From the NCBI RefSeq assembly GCF_030315975.1, contig NZ_JASXSZ010000001.1, positions 1,076,970-1,140,969 of the forward strand: a DNA stretch of 64,000 bases, read 5' to 3'. Every line of letters starts with the position of its first letter. Positions within the stretch are counted from its first letter, which is position 1. The notes under the pieces are model-generated. The model saw only the letters and a list, made by a program, of their open reading frames with translations, did no database searches and was not told the origin of the DNA. Position numbers and translations under genes: made by a program. The stretch is from Microbacterium candidum. GTDB lineage: Bacteria > Actinomycetota > Actinomycetes > Actinomycetales > Microbacteriaceae. Shown piece by piece: positions 9,051 to 18,148 of the stretch.

Positions 9051-10130
9051 ATGCGACTCATCGACGAGGCAGCCCTCGATGACATCACCCTCGGCTCCAC
9101 GATCTTCGGCGCCGGCGGCGGCGGCGATCCGTACATCGGAAAGCTCCTCGCGCGCGATGCGATCCGTCGCTTCGGCCCCGTGCCGCTCGTCGACGTCGAA
9201 GAAGTGCCCGATGACGCGAACGTTGTGTTCATCGCGGGCATGGGCGCGCCGGGAGTCCTGACCGAGAAGGTGCCGCGCGCGCACGAGTACGACAGGGTGC
9301 TGCGTGAGCTTGAGAAGCACACCGGCAAGAAGTACGACTACGTGTGCCCCGCGGAGGCGGGCGGGCTCAACGCGGTCACTCCATTCGCGACGGCAGCCGT
9401 CGTCGGCGTGCCCGTGATCGATGCCGATGGCATGGGGCGCGCCTACCCCCACCTCGAGATGGTGACTCCGACGCTGTACGGCGGCAAGGCGACCCCACTC
9501 GTGATGGTCGACGAGCACGGCAACAACATGTTCCTCAACTGCGACGACAACGCATGGGTCGAGCTGATCGCCCGGGCCGCCGTGGTGACGAGCGGGGCGA
9601 ACACGACGCTGGCGCTGTATCCGATGACCGGAGCGCAGGCCAAGGCCTGGCTCGTGCGGGGTGTGCTGAGCGCCGCGGCCGACGTCGGCCGTGCGATCCG
9701 CGAGGCTCGCGCAGACCACCGTTCCGCTGTGGATGCCGTCATCGACAGCCAGAACGGCATCCTGCTGTTCGAAGGCAAGGTCGAACACGTCGAACGGCGC
9801 AACGAGGGCGGGTGGACGATCGGCCGCGCCGAGATCAGCGGACTGAACGACGACAAGGGCCGCGAGATGGTCGTCCACTTCCAGAACGAGAATCTGATGG
9901 CCGAACGCGATGGAACGATCATCGCGACGAGCCCCGACCTCATCATGGCGCTGGAGCTCGACTCGGGCGAACCGATCCCCGCGGAGGAGATCCGCTACGG
10001 GTTCCGCGTCGCCATCATCGGCCTCCCGTGCGACGCGCGCTGGCGCTCGCCCGAGGGTCTCAAGCTCTCCGGTCCACGGCGATTCGGCTACGACGTCGAC
10101 TTCACGCCCGTCGAGGACTTCGTGCGATGA
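9051..10130 (+). CDS. DUF917 / S-methyl-thiohydantoin desulfurase-domain protein
   Basis: The 359-residue protein matches the DUF917 pattern: an early IFGAGGGGDPYIGKLL glycine-rich motif, MGAPGVLTEKVP, and the central EAGGLNAVTPFATAA and DADGMGRAYPHLEM stretches. Pfam renamed this domain after S-methyl thiohydantoin desulfurase, so a hydantoin-like substrate is plausible. It is cotranscribed with the HyuA-like gene (1-base gap), and the amidohydrolase overlaps its stop by four bases. This fits consecutive steps on one imported compound. The precise reaction here is inferred from family and context only. Confidence 0.8.
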   Translation: MRLIDEAALDDITLGSTIFGAGGGGDPYIGKLLARDAIRRFGPVPLVDVEEVPDDANVVFIAGMGAPGVLTEKVPRAHEYDRVLRELEKHTGKKYDYVCPAEAGGLNAVTPFATAAVVGVPVIDADGMGRAYPHLEMVTPTLYGGKATPLVMVDEHGNNMFLNCDDNAWVELIARAAVVTSGANTTLALYPMTGAQAKAWLVRGVLSAAADVGRAIREARADHRSAVDAVIDSQNGILLFEGKVEHVERRNEGGWTIGRAEISGLNDDKGREMVVHFQNENLMAERDGTIIATSPDLIMALELDSGEPIPAEEIRYGFRVAIIGLPCDARWRSPEGLKLSGPRRFGYDVDFTPVEDFVR

Positions 10131-11347
10131 CGCGCACCGTCTTCGCGGGTGGCGAGGTCTTCGACGGCACGGGCGCACCGGCGCTCCTTGCGGACGTCGC
10201 GATCGAGGGCGGCCGGATCGTCGAGGTCGCCCCCGGTCTCACCGGTGACGACATCCACGACGTCACCGGGAAGCTCATCATCCCCGGTCTCATCGACGCC
10301 CATGCGCATGCGCAGTTCGATGGAATGGACGTCGTCGCGAGTCAGCAGCAGCCCTTCTCGCTGCAGTTCTTCGAGGCGGAGCGGAACCTCAGGACGATCC
10401 TCGCGTCCGGCATCACGACGATCCGGGATGCCGGCGGCATCGACCTCGGAGTCAAGACGGCGCTTGAGCGGGGTATGATCGCCGGCCCGAGGGCGCTCAT
10501 CTCCATCTCGGTGCTCAGTCAGACCGGTGGTCATGTCGACGGCTGGAATGTTCACGGCGACCACCAGCGGCTCTTGGTTCCTCATCCCGGTCGCCCCGAT
10601 TGCGTGGTCGACGGGGTGGAGGGCATGCGCCAGCGCGTTCGCGAGTTGCTCCGCGCGGGCGCCGACACCATCAAGGTGTGCGCGACCGGCGGGGTCATGT
10701 CGACGCGCGACGACCCCCGCCACTCGCAGTTCTCGCTCGACGAGCTCGTCGTCTGCGTCGAGGAGGCGCGGGCAGCCGGCAAGGATGTGCTCGCGCATGC
10801 GCAGGGCGCCGCCGGCATCAAGAACGCGCTGCGGGCCGGAGTGCGCTCGATCGAGCACGGCATCTTTCTCGACGACGAATGCATCGAGCTGTTCCTGGAG
10901 ACGGGTGCGTGGCTTGTGCCGACGCTGCTCGCGCCTGCGGCACTCATCGAGTCTATAGACGCCGGGATGCGCGTGACGCCGGAGATGGAGGTGAAGGCGC
11001 GATCGGTGGTCGAGGTGCATCGTGCAGCGATCGCCCGCGCGCACGCGGCGGGCGTGCGTATCGCGATGGGCACCGACGCGGGAGTGTTCCCGCACGGACA
11101 GGCGTCGCGCGAACTCGTCTTTCTCATCGACGCCGGGATGTCTCCGGAGGAGGCGCTTGTGGCAGCGACGTCGGGCGCTGCGGAACTGCTCCGCCTGAGT
11201 GACGAGATCGGCACCGTGACAGCCGGGAAGGCCGCCGATCTCCTGGTTCTCGGCGGCGACGCGTGGAACCTCGCGGCGTTCGCGGAGAACCTCGAGACGG
11301 TCGTGCAGGCAGGGCAGATCGTCGAACGGGAAGCAAACGCCACCTGA
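10127..11347 (+). CDS. Metal-dependent amidohydrolase (imidazolonepropionase/prolidase-like)
   Basis: The ATG at 10127 overlaps the previous stop as ATGA. The 406-residue protein is an amidohydrolase-superfamily TIM barrel. It has the first metal pair in LIDAHAHAQFDGMD, a lysine that could be carboxylated in TIKVCATGG, metal histidines in VLAHAQGAAG and SIEHGIFLDD, and the aspartate in MGTDAGVFPHG. Small beta-sandwich segments flank the barrel. It likely hydrolyses a ring or amide bond in the compound handled by the two genes before it, and it ends the operon that begins with the importer. Confidence 0.87.
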   Translation: MTRTVFAGGEVFDGTGAPALLADVAIEGGRIVEVAPGLTGDDIHDVTGKLIIPGLIDAHAHAQFDGMDVVASQQQPFSLQFFEAERNLRTILASGITTIRDAGGIDLGVKTALERGMIAGPRALISISVLSQTGGHVDGWNVHGDHQRLLVPHPGRPDCVVDGVEGMRQRVRELLRAGADTIKVCATGGVMSTRDDPRHSQFSLDELVVCVEEARAAGKDVLAHAQGAAGIKNALRAGVRSIEHGIFLDDECIELFLETGAWLVPTLLAPAALIESIDAGMRVTPEMEVKARSVVEVHRAAIARAHAAGVRIAMGTDAGVFPHGQASRELVFLIDAGMSPEEALVAATSGAAELLRLSDEIGTVTAGKAADLLVLGGDAWNLAAFAENLETVVQAGQIVEREANAT

Positions 11348-11404
11348 TCCTGGATTCGCCGGGGTAGTGCACGGAGGGGCGAGGCCGCCCCTGAAGGAGA
11401 GTCG

Positions 11405-13750
11405 ATGGAGGAGTTGTTGACGCAGTGCGATGGGGTTGACGAGGGCTCCGGGCTCGACGAGGCCGTTCTGGTGGAGGTCGAGCGCAAGGTGCTCTGGCTC
11501 GCGACGGCAATGATCGACGCTGCCAACGCCCCGGATCGCAAGGACCCGGATGGGCTCAAGGTCGGCGGGCACCAGGCGTCCAGTGCCTCGATCGCGACGA
11601 TCATGACGGCGCTGTGGTTCACAACGCTCACCGCCGATGACAGGGTGTCGGTCAAGCCGCACGCTTCGCCCGTGCTGCACGCGATCAACTACCTGCTGGG
11701 CGAGCTCGACGCGGAGCAGCTGGGCACGCTGCGGGGCTTGCACGGACTGCAGAGCTATCCCAGTCGCACGAAAGACCCCGACACTGTCGACTATTCGACC
11801 GGGTCGGTCGGTATCGGCGCGACCGCCCCGGTGTGGGGGGCTGTCGCGCGGCGCTACGCCGCCGACACGGCGGGCTCCCCGCGCAGCGCGGGTCGCCAGT
11901 ACAGCCTCGTCGGGGATGCCGAGCTCGATGAGGGTGCGGTCTGGGAGGCCGTCCTCGACCAGACCGTGGGTGAGCTCGGCGAACTCGTCTGGATCGTCGA
12001 CTTCAATCGGCAGTCCCTCGACCGCGTCGTGCCGAACATCTCGGCGACGCGTCTGCAGGCGATGTTCCACGCCGCGGGCTGGCAGGTGCTCACGCTGAAA
12101 TATGGGCGACTCCTCACCGATCTCTTCGAGAGCCCCGGCGGGCACCACCTCGAGCGCCGCATCGACGAGATGTCGAACCCGGAGTATCAGCGGCTGCTGC
12201 GCTGCTCGGCATCCGAGTTGCGCGACCGCCTTCCCGGGGCGGGAGAGGGCGCTGTCGCCATCCGCGACCTCCTCGACGGTCTCGACGACGCGGAGGTGAC
12301 GAAGGTCATCCACGGACTCGCCGGACACGACATCCCGAGCCTCGTCGACGCGTTTCGCGCGATCGACGACACGAGGCCTACGGTCATCTTCGCGTACACG
12401 ATCAAGGGTAACGGCCTGGCGACGGCGGGCCACCCGCAGAACCATTCCGCTCTGCTCAAGCCCGATCAGCTCGCCCGGCTGGCGAACGAGCTCGGGGAGA
12501 ATCTCGCCGATCCGTGGCGCCGGTTCGCGGATGGGACGGATGCGGCAGCCCTCTGCGTCGACGTCGCGCGGCGTCTGCGACGGACCCCCGCGATCGAATC
12601 CGTCACGCCGAGGATCCCGCAGGACTTCGGCCGCGCGGTCACGGGGCACGCCTCAACCCAGCAGGCCCTCGGCCGCCTTCTTCTCGATCTCACGCGCCTC
12701 GCCCCGGACGCGGCGAGACGTGTCGTGACCGTCGCTCCAGACGTGGCATCCAGCACGAACCTCGGCGGGTGGGTCAACAAGGCGGGGGTGTGGTCTCCGA
12801 CCCAGAAGCGGGACTGGTTCGCCGACGACACGGAGACCATCCTCCATTGGGACGAACGGCCCAGCGGGCAGCACATCGAGCTCGGCATCGCGGAGGTGAA
12901 CCTCGTCTCGCTCCTCGGCGAACTGGGGGCGACGTGGAGCCGCTGGGGCGAACCGCTCCTGCCCATCGGCACCCTCTACGACCCGTTCGTCACACGAGCG
13001 CTCGAACCGTGGTCCTTTGGCGTCTACGGAGGCGGCCAGTCCATCCTCGTGGGGACCCCATCCGGTGTGACCCTCGCGGCGGAAGGCGGCGCGCACCAGT
13101 CGATCATCACACCATCGGTGGGCATCGAGCAGCCCGGGGTCGTCGCGTTCGAGCCCGCGTTCGTGCAGGACTTCGAATGGTGCATGCTCGAGGCGCTCTC
13201 CCGGCTCGGCCGCCCCGGCGGATCTTCGAGCTACTTCCGGCTCACTTCCCGCTCTCTGGACCAGTCGCTCGCTGCTGTGCCGTCCGATCCGGCCGCGCGG
13301 GAGCGGCGTCGACGACAGGTCGTGGGCGGGGCCTACGCGCTGCGTCGCGTCGAACGACCCGCCGTGACGCTCGTCGGAATGGGGGCGCTCATGCGCGAAG
13401 TGCTCGTCGCCGCGGACCGTCTCGCTGCCCAGGGAATCGACGCGGACGTCGTCTGCGTCACGAGCGCCGACCGCCTCTACCGTGCCGCGCGAGCGCGCGG
13501 CGGGCGCGGCGACGGAGATCCCGCCCTCCTCGAGCAGGTCTTCCCCGCCTCGCGCGTGACCCCCGTCGTGACGGTGCTGGACGGGCATCCGCACACCCTC
13601 GCGTTCGTCGCTGCCATCCGCGGGGTGCCGAGCGTCAATCTGGGGGTGACGGAGTTCGGACAGACCGGCACCCTGCAAGAGCTCTATCGCTTGCACGGCA
13701 TCGGACCCGAGGCCATCGTCACAGCCGCCCTCGACCTCACCGGCCACTGA
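11405..13750 (+). CDS. Transketolase-like TPP enzyme (AceE-type 2-oxoacid dehydrogenase E1)
   Basis: The 781-residue protein resembles homodimeric pyruvate dehydrogenase E1 (AceE) and transketolases but is shorter than typical AceE (about 890 residues). The N-terminal half has the TPP/magnesium motif GDAELDEG with its later asparagine in DFNRQSLD, and KVGGHQASS near residue 55. The middle transketolase domain has the glutamate in ELGIAEVNLVSLL, and a C-terminal transketolase domain follows. A GAAGGAG ribosome site precedes the ATG. A complete E1alpha/E1beta/E2 set lies 0.8 kb away, so this enzyme probably serves a different acceptor or substrate. It has no lipoyl or E2 gene of its own here. 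Confidence 0.8.
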   Translation: MEELLTQCDGVDEGSGLDEAVLVEVERKVLWLATAMIDAANAPDRKDPDGLKVGGHQASSASIATIMTALWFTTLTADDRVSVKPHASPVLHAINYLLGELDAEQLGTLRGLHGLQSYPSRTKDPDTVDYSTGSVGIGATAPVWGAVARRYAADTAGSPRSAGRQYSLVGDAELDEGAVWEAVLDQTVGELGELVWIVDFNRQSLDRVVPNISATRLQAMFHAAGWQVLTLKYGRLLTDLFESPGGHHLERRIDEMSNPEYQRLLRCSASELRDRLPGAGEGAVAIRDLLDGLDDAEVTKVIHGLAGHDIPSLVDAFRAIDDTRPTVIFAYTIKGNGLATAGHPQNHSALLKPDQLARLANELGENLADPWRRFADGTDAAALCVDVARRLRRTPAIESVTPRIPQDFGRAVTGHASTQQALGRLLLDLTRLAPDAARRVVTVAPDVASSTNLGGWVNKAGVWSPTQKRDWFADDTETILHWDERPSGQHIELGIAEVNLVSLLGELGATWSRWGEPLLPIGTLYDPFVTRALEPWSFGVYGGGQSILVGTPSGVTLAAEGGAHQSIITPSVGIEQPGVVAFEPAFVQDFEWCMLEALSRLGRPGGSSSYFRLTSRSLDQSLAAVPSDPAARERRRRQVVGGAYALRRVERPAVTLVGMGALMREVLVAADRLAAQGIDADVVCVTSADRLYRAARARGGRGDGDPALLEQVFPASRVTPVVTVLDGHPHTLAFVAAIRGVPSVNLGVTEFGQTGTLQELYRLHGIGPEAIVTAALDLTGH

Positions 13751-13996
13751 CACCATCCACCCCGACCGCATCCCGGTCTCGAAGCCAGGCTGAGGGAGAT
13801 CCTTCATCCACACATTCCGCCGCCGGGCGTCGACGAATCATTCCTGTGCGGTCCGTCGGCGCTCGTGCGGCTCCGTCAGGACACGCTCACGGGTCTCCGC
13901 GTCGAGCCGGAGCGCGCGCGGTTCGAACTGTATGCGACGACCGTTCAGCCGCTCACGCGGAGCGACTACCGAGTTGGCGTCGCCCCTGACGGGTGA
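13751..13996 (+). pseudogene. Possible remnant of a flavin/ferredoxin reductase C-terminus
   Basis: Immediately after the previous stop, and in the same frame, the sequence stays open to a TGA at 13994. It reads ARLREILHPHIPP, then ESFLCGPSALVRL and RARFELYAT. The LCGP core and a closing FELY are reminiscent of the NAD-binding end of PaaE-like or flavohaemoprotein reductases. There is no start codon or upstream domain, and its end overlaps the convergent Lrp gene, so I read it as a relic. Chance similarity is possible. Confidence 0.3.
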
Positions 13997-14421
13997 TCCT
14001 CGAAGACCAGGAACGTACGCGTCGTGTTGACGCCCGACAGCGACTGGATGCGCTCGAGGACGATGCGCCGCAGATCACGGTTGTCGAGTGCGCGCACGAG
14101 CACCAGGACGTCGAACTCGCCGCCGACGAGCGCGACATGCTCGACCTCGGGCATGTCGAGAAGGCTCGCCCGGATCTCCTGCCACTGAACCTGGTCGACC
14201 CAGAGCGCCACATACGCGGAGGAGTGGAAGCCTTCGCTCACCGGGTCTGTCTGCACCCGGTAGCCGACGATGACGCCGGCATCCGTCATGCGCTTGATGC
14301 GTCCGTAGGCGTTCGCCCGTGACACGGCCGCCTCGCGGGCGACCTCGTTGATTGAGGCGCGCGCGTCGCGCCGCAGCGCGACGAGGATGGCCCGGTCGAC
14401 ATCGTCCAGGTCTCGAGACAT
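13966..14421 (-). CDS. Lrp/AsnC-family transcriptional regulator
   Basis: This 151-residue protein begins MSRDLDDVDRAILVALRRD and has an N-terminal winged helix-turn-helix (ASINEVAREAAVSRANAYGR), then a RAM-type effector domain (VEHVALVGGEFDVLVLV). The ATG at 14421 starts the family's conserved N-terminus; longer frames upstream are not family-like. The gene is transcribed away from the E1alpha-E1beta-E2 operon with about 170 bases between them, the usual layout for a regulator of a branched-chain or other 2-oxoacid dehydrogenase operon. The effector could be an amino or 2-oxo acid. Confidence 0.9.
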   Translation of the reverse strand: MSRDLDDVDRAILVALRRDARASINEVAREAAVSRANAYGRIKRMTDAGVIVGYRVQTDPVSEGFHSSAYVALWVDQVQWQEIRASLLDMPEVEHVALVGGEFDVLVLVRALDNRDLRRIVLERIQSLSGVNTTRTFLVFEDHPSGATPTR

Positions 14422-14589
14422 GTTCTGCCGCCTTTGTTCGTGTACGAGGAGACGATCGCGTCGAAGTTCGGGGGTATTTGATAAGAGTGTCTCGCACTTG
14501 GCCCACGGTTCGCCAATCCGGCTTGTCGTGTCGCATTCTAGGAAAGTCTCGTCCATCCCGACGATGTGGTGACATGCAAGGAGACCCCC

Positions 14590-15687
14590 GTGACAGCGAT
14601 CGCAGAGACGCTGCTGCCCCGCGAGCAGCCGGTATCCCTTCTCGATGCCGATGGTGTCGTCCACGCCGACGACGCCTACGAACGGCCCGACGATGAGGCG
14701 CTGCTCGGCGCGTATCGCGCGCTCGTCACGGGTCGTCGCGTCAACGACCAGTGTTATGCCCTCGTCCGCCAGGGGCGTCTCGCGGTGTATCCGTCGTCGC
14801 ACGGCCAGGAGGCCTGTCAGGTGGCGGCATCGCTTGTGCTGAGCGATCAGGACTGGCTGTTCCCGACCTATCGCGACTCGGTGGCCGTGATGACGCGAGG
14901 AGTGAGCCCGGCGGAGGCGCTCGTGCTCCTGCGTGGAGACTGGCACTCCGGCTACGACCCCCAACGGTATCGGGTCGCGCCGCAGGCGACGCCGCTGGCC
15001 ACTCAACTGCTCCACGCCGTCGGCGTCGCCCACGCCGCGAAGCTCCGCGGCGAACCCACGGTGGTCATGGCGCTGTGCGGTGACGGTGCGACCAGCGAGG
15101 GCGACTTCCACGAGGCGCTCAACTTCGCCGCCGTGTTCCGAGTCCCGGTGGTGTTCCTCGTGCAGAACAACGAGTTCGCGATCTCCGTTCCGCTGTCCCG
15201 CCAGACAGCGGCCGCGTCGCTCGCGCACAAGGCGATCGGGTACGGCATCCGCGGCCAGCGGGTCGACGGCAACGACGTCGCAGCCGTGCTGAGCGTGGTC
15301 GGGGACGCGGTGGATCGTGCCAGGGCGGGAGAGGGGCCGTCGCTCATCGAGGCCCACACGTACCGGATGCAGGCCCACACGAACGCCGACGACGACACCC
15401 GCTACCGTGGTCGCGACGAAGTCGCGGCGTGGGTGGCCCGCGATCCGCTCGTCCGGGTGCGCACCCACCTGCAGGCGGTGGGACTGCTCGACGAGGAACT
15501 GGACGCGGAGATCGCGGATGCCGCGGAGGAGACAGCCGCGCAGCTTCGGGCCGCGATGAACACCGAGGTCGAGCCGGACCCTGAGGACCTGTTCCGGTAC
15601 GTGTTCGCGGAGCGTCCCCCGCATCTGGAGCGTCAATGGCAGCAGCTGCGGGATGAGCTGGAGCGGAACGAGGGGATCGAACGATGA
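14590..15687 (+). CDS. 2-oxoacid dehydrogenase E1 component, alpha subunit
   Basis: I choose the GTG at 14590 because AAGGAG lies at 14578-14583. A GTG at 14566 is possible but has no such site. The 365-residue product has the TPP motif GDGATSEGDFHEALNFAAV ending in QNN, the substrate-side YPSSHGQEACQV and FPTYRDSV motifs, and the AHTYRMQAHTNADD phosphorylation-loop-like region. It would decarboxylate pyruvate or branched-chain 2-oxoacids with the beta subunit. The beta gene overlaps its end by four bases. The branched-chain type is likely given the Lrp neighbour, but pyruvate cannot be excluded. Confidence 0.9.
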   Translation: MTAIAETLLPREQPVSLLDADGVVHADDAYERPDDEALLGAYRALVTGRRVNDQCYALVRQGRLAVYPSSHGQEACQVAASLVLSDQDWLFPTYRDSVAVMTRGVSPAEALVLLRGDWHSGYDPQRYRVAPQATPLATQLLHAVGVAHAAKLRGEPTVVMALCGDGATSEGDFHEALNFAAVFRVPVVFLVQNNEFAISVPLSRQTAAASLAHKAIGYGIRGQRVDGNDVAAVLSVVGDAVDRARAGEGPSLIEAHTYRMQAHTNADDDTRYRGRDEVAAWVARDPLVRVRTHLQAVGLLDEELDAEIADAAEETAAQLRAAMNTEVEPDPEDLFRYVFAERPPHLERQWQQLRDELERNEGIER

Positions 15688-16706
15688 CCATGCTGGACAT
15701 GCGCGTGGAGGCGGCGACGATCGCCCCCATCGAGACGATGACGATGGCCGCGGCGCTGAACCGCGCACTGGCCGACGCGATGGCCGCCGACGACAGCGTG
15801 CTCGTGTTCGGCGAGGACGTGGGGGCGCTCGGCGGCGTGTTCCGCGTCACGGACGGCCTCACCGCCCGCTTCGGCGAGACCCGCTGCTTCGACACGCCGC
15901 TGGCCGAGTCCGGGATCGTCGGGACGGCGATCGGCATGGCCATGAACGGCATGCGCCCCGTCGTCGAGATGCAGTTCGACGCGTTCGCCTACCCGGCGTT
16001 CGAGCAGGTGGTCAGCCATGCCGCGAAGCTCGGCAACCGCACGCGGGGCGCGGTGCGCGTGCCCATCGTGATCCGCGTGCCGTTCGGCGGCGGGATCGGC
16101 GGCGTCGAGCACCACTGCGACTCCTCCGAGGCCTACTACGCACACACGGCGGGCCTGACCGTCGTGTGCCCCTCGACGCCGCAGGACGCCTACAGCCTGC
16201 TGCGCGCCGCGATCGCCCATCCCGACCCCGTCGTGTTCCTGGAGCCGAAGAAGCTGTATTGGGGCAAGGGCGAGGTCGACGTCACCCGCACGACCTCGAT
16301 CGGTCGCGCCACCGTGGCCCGCCAGGGGACCGACGTCACTCTGATCTCGTACGGGACTTCCGTCGGGATCGCCCTGGATGCCGCGGCCGTGGCCGAGAGC
16401 GAGGGGCGCAGCGTCCAGGTCGTCGACGTCCGCACGCTCACCCCGTGCGACGACGAGACGATCTTCGCCGCGGTGCGGACGACGGGCCGGGCGGTCATCG
16501 TCGCCGAAGCGTCCGGGTTCGCCAGCGTTGCCTCCGAGCTCGCCGCCCGTGTGGGCGAGCACTGCTTCCAGTACCTGGCCGCGCCGGTGCGCCGCGTCAC
16601 AGGGTTCGACGTGCCGTTCGCACCGCCGAAACTCGAGCGCTACTTCCTGCCCGACGTCGACCGGGTGCTCGACGCGATCGACTCGCTCAACTGGGAGGAC
16701 GCGTGA
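15684..16706 (+). CDS. 2-oxoacid dehydrogenase E1 component, beta subunit
   Basis: This 340-residue transketolase-type subunit starts in the last codons of E1alpha (ATGA overlap). It has the family features VFGEDVGALGGVFRVTDGL, DTPLAESGIVGTAIGMAMNG, the RVPFGGGIGGVEHHCDSSEA loop and the C-terminal domain with ISYGTSVGIALDA. It supplies the glutamate and the second half of the TPP site for an alpha2beta2 E1. The E2 gene follows with a four-base overlap, so E1alpha, E1beta and E2 are translationally coupled. Confidence 0.92.
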   Translation: MTMLDMRVEAATIAPIETMTMAAALNRALADAMAADDSVLVFGEDVGALGGVFRVTDGLTARFGETRCFDTPLAESGIVGTAIGMAMNGMRPVVEMQFDAFAYPAFEQVVSHAAKLGNRTRGAVRVPIVIRVPFGGGIGGVEHHCDSSEAYYAHTAGLTVVCPSTPQDAYSLLRAAIAHPDPVVFLEPKKLYWGKGEVDVTRTTSIGRATVARQGTDVTLISYGTSVGIALDAAAVAESEGRSVQVVDVRTLTPCDDETIFAAVRTTGRAVIVAEASGFASVASELAARVGEHCFQYLAAPVRRVTGFDVPFAPPKLERYFLPDVDRVLDAIDSLNWEDA

Positions 16707-18148
16707 CCATGACGTTGCAGACCCAACAGTTCCGTCTCCCCGACCTGGGCGAGGGGCTCACCGAAGCAGCCCTCGTGCAGTGGCTGGTCACCGTCGGGGA
16801 CCTCGTGACGGTCGACCAGGCGATCGCCGAGGTCGAGACCGCCAAGAGCATCGTCGAGCTCCCGACGCCGTTCGCAGGCCTGATCACTGCCCTGCACGGA
16901 ACGCCCGGCGACCTCATTCCCGTCGGGGACCTCGTCCTCGAAGTCGCTGCGGATGCGGTCCCCTCCGAAGACTCCTCGGCGTCCGCCGACATGACGGCAG
17001 GCGCCGAGGACACCACGGAGATCGAGACCTACCGGGAGGAGGAGCGTGCAGGCTCCGGCAACGTCCTGATCGGGTACGGCACGTCCGGGCACTCGACGCC
17101 GGCGCGACGCCGGCGCTCGGCGCGTGCGGCGGCGACCTCGCGCAGCGCTGCCACCACGACGGCCGTGCCGGCTGTGGCGTCGGCTGTGGTGCCCGCGGCG
17201 GCTGTGGTGCCCGCGACGGCCCCGGCGACCACGGCAGGGGCGGCGCCGCAGTCCGGCGCGCACGCGGTCGCGGTGCGCTCGCCGCTCATCCGGCGGCTGG
17301 CCCGCGACCTCGGGCTCGACGTCACGACCATCACCGGCACGGGTCCCGGCGGCGTGATCACGCGTGCGGACGTGGTCGGGGCAGCGGGCGGAGCTCCCGC
17401 CGCGGTCGCGAGCACCGCCGCCGTCCCCGGCAGCGCCGCCGTCCCCGACGGCCTGCAGATCGTCGGACGCGAGCCGTTCTCGATGCTGCGCCGGGCGGTG
17501 AGCGCGAAGATGAGCGCGAGCCGTGCCGAGATCCCCGAGGCGACGGTGTGGGTCGACGTCGACGCCACGATGCTGTGGGAGCTGCGTCCGCAGATGGCGC
17601 GCGGCGACGAGCGCCCGCCGTCGCTGACCGCCCTCGTCGCGCGTTTCGTCCTGCTGGCCCTCGCCGAGTACCCGCTCCTCGCCGCACAGCTCGGCCCGTC
17701 GCGGGACGAGCTCATCACCTTCGACGGCATCAACCTGGGCATCGCGGCGGACACCGATCGAGGGCTCATGGTGCCCCACATCCCTCGTGCCGACGCTCTT
17801 TCGGTTCGCGAACTCGATGCGCAGCTGCGCGCGCTGACCGAGACCGCCCGGGCGGGACGGACCGCCCCGGAGCGGCTGCGCGGATCGACGTTCACGCTCA
17901 ACAACTACGGCTCCCTCGGCGTCGACGGCTCCGCAGCGATCATCAACCACCCCGAGGTCGCGATCCTCGGCATCGGCCGCATGATCGAGAAGCCGTGGGT
18001 GGTCGACGGCGCGATCGTCCCCCGCCGTATCGCACAGCTGTCCCTCGTGTTCGATCACCGTGTCTGCGACGGCGGGTATGCGGCGGGCTTCCTGCGGCAC
18101 GTGGCCGGGTCGATCGAGAACCCGCTCAGCCAGTTCGCACAGCTGTGA
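16703..18148 (+). CDS. 2-oxoacid dehydrogenase dihydrolipoyl acyltransferase (E2)
   Basis: The GTG at 16703 overlaps the E1beta stop; an ATG at 16709 fits the GGGAGG at 16693-16698 about as well. The 481-residue protein has an N-terminal lipoyl domain with the modified lysine in VETAKSIVELPTPF (about residues 8-80) and a long Ala/Pro/Thr-rich linker. A peripheral-subunit-binding domain follows (SPLIRRLARDLGLDV, GPGGVITRADV), then the catalytic acyltransferase domain with FDHRVCDGGYAAGF. It forms the complex core. No E3 gene is in the window. Confidence 0.92.
   Translation: MTMTLQTQQFRLPDLGEGLTEAALVQWLVTVGDLVTVDQAIAEVETAKSIVELPTPFAGLITALHGTPGDLIPVGDLVLEVAADAVPSEDSSASADMTAGAEDTTEIETYREEERAGSGNVLIGYGTSGHSTPARRRRSARAAATSRSAATTTAVPAVASAVVPAAAVVPATAPATTAGAAPQSGAHAVAVRSPLIRRLARDLGLDVTTITGTGPGGVITRADVVGAAGGAPAAVASTAAVPGSAAVPDGLQIVGREPFSMLRRAVSAKMSASRAEIPEATVWVDVDATMLWELRPQMARGDERPPSLTALVARFVLLALAEYPLLAAQLGPSRDELITFDGINLGIAADTDRGLMVPHIPRADALSVRELDAQLRALTETARAGRTAPERLRGSTFTLNNYGSLGVDGSAAIINHPEVAILGIGRMIEKPWVVDGAIVPRRIAQLSLVFDHRVCDGGYAAGFLRHVAGSIENPLSQFAQL

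Noticed and set aside
11405..13750. Ordinary transketolase of the pentose phosphate pathway
   Set aside because: The length, the AceE-like N-terminal motifs (KVGGHQASS, GDAELDEG) and the neighbouring 2-oxoacid genes fit a dehydrogenase E1 better.
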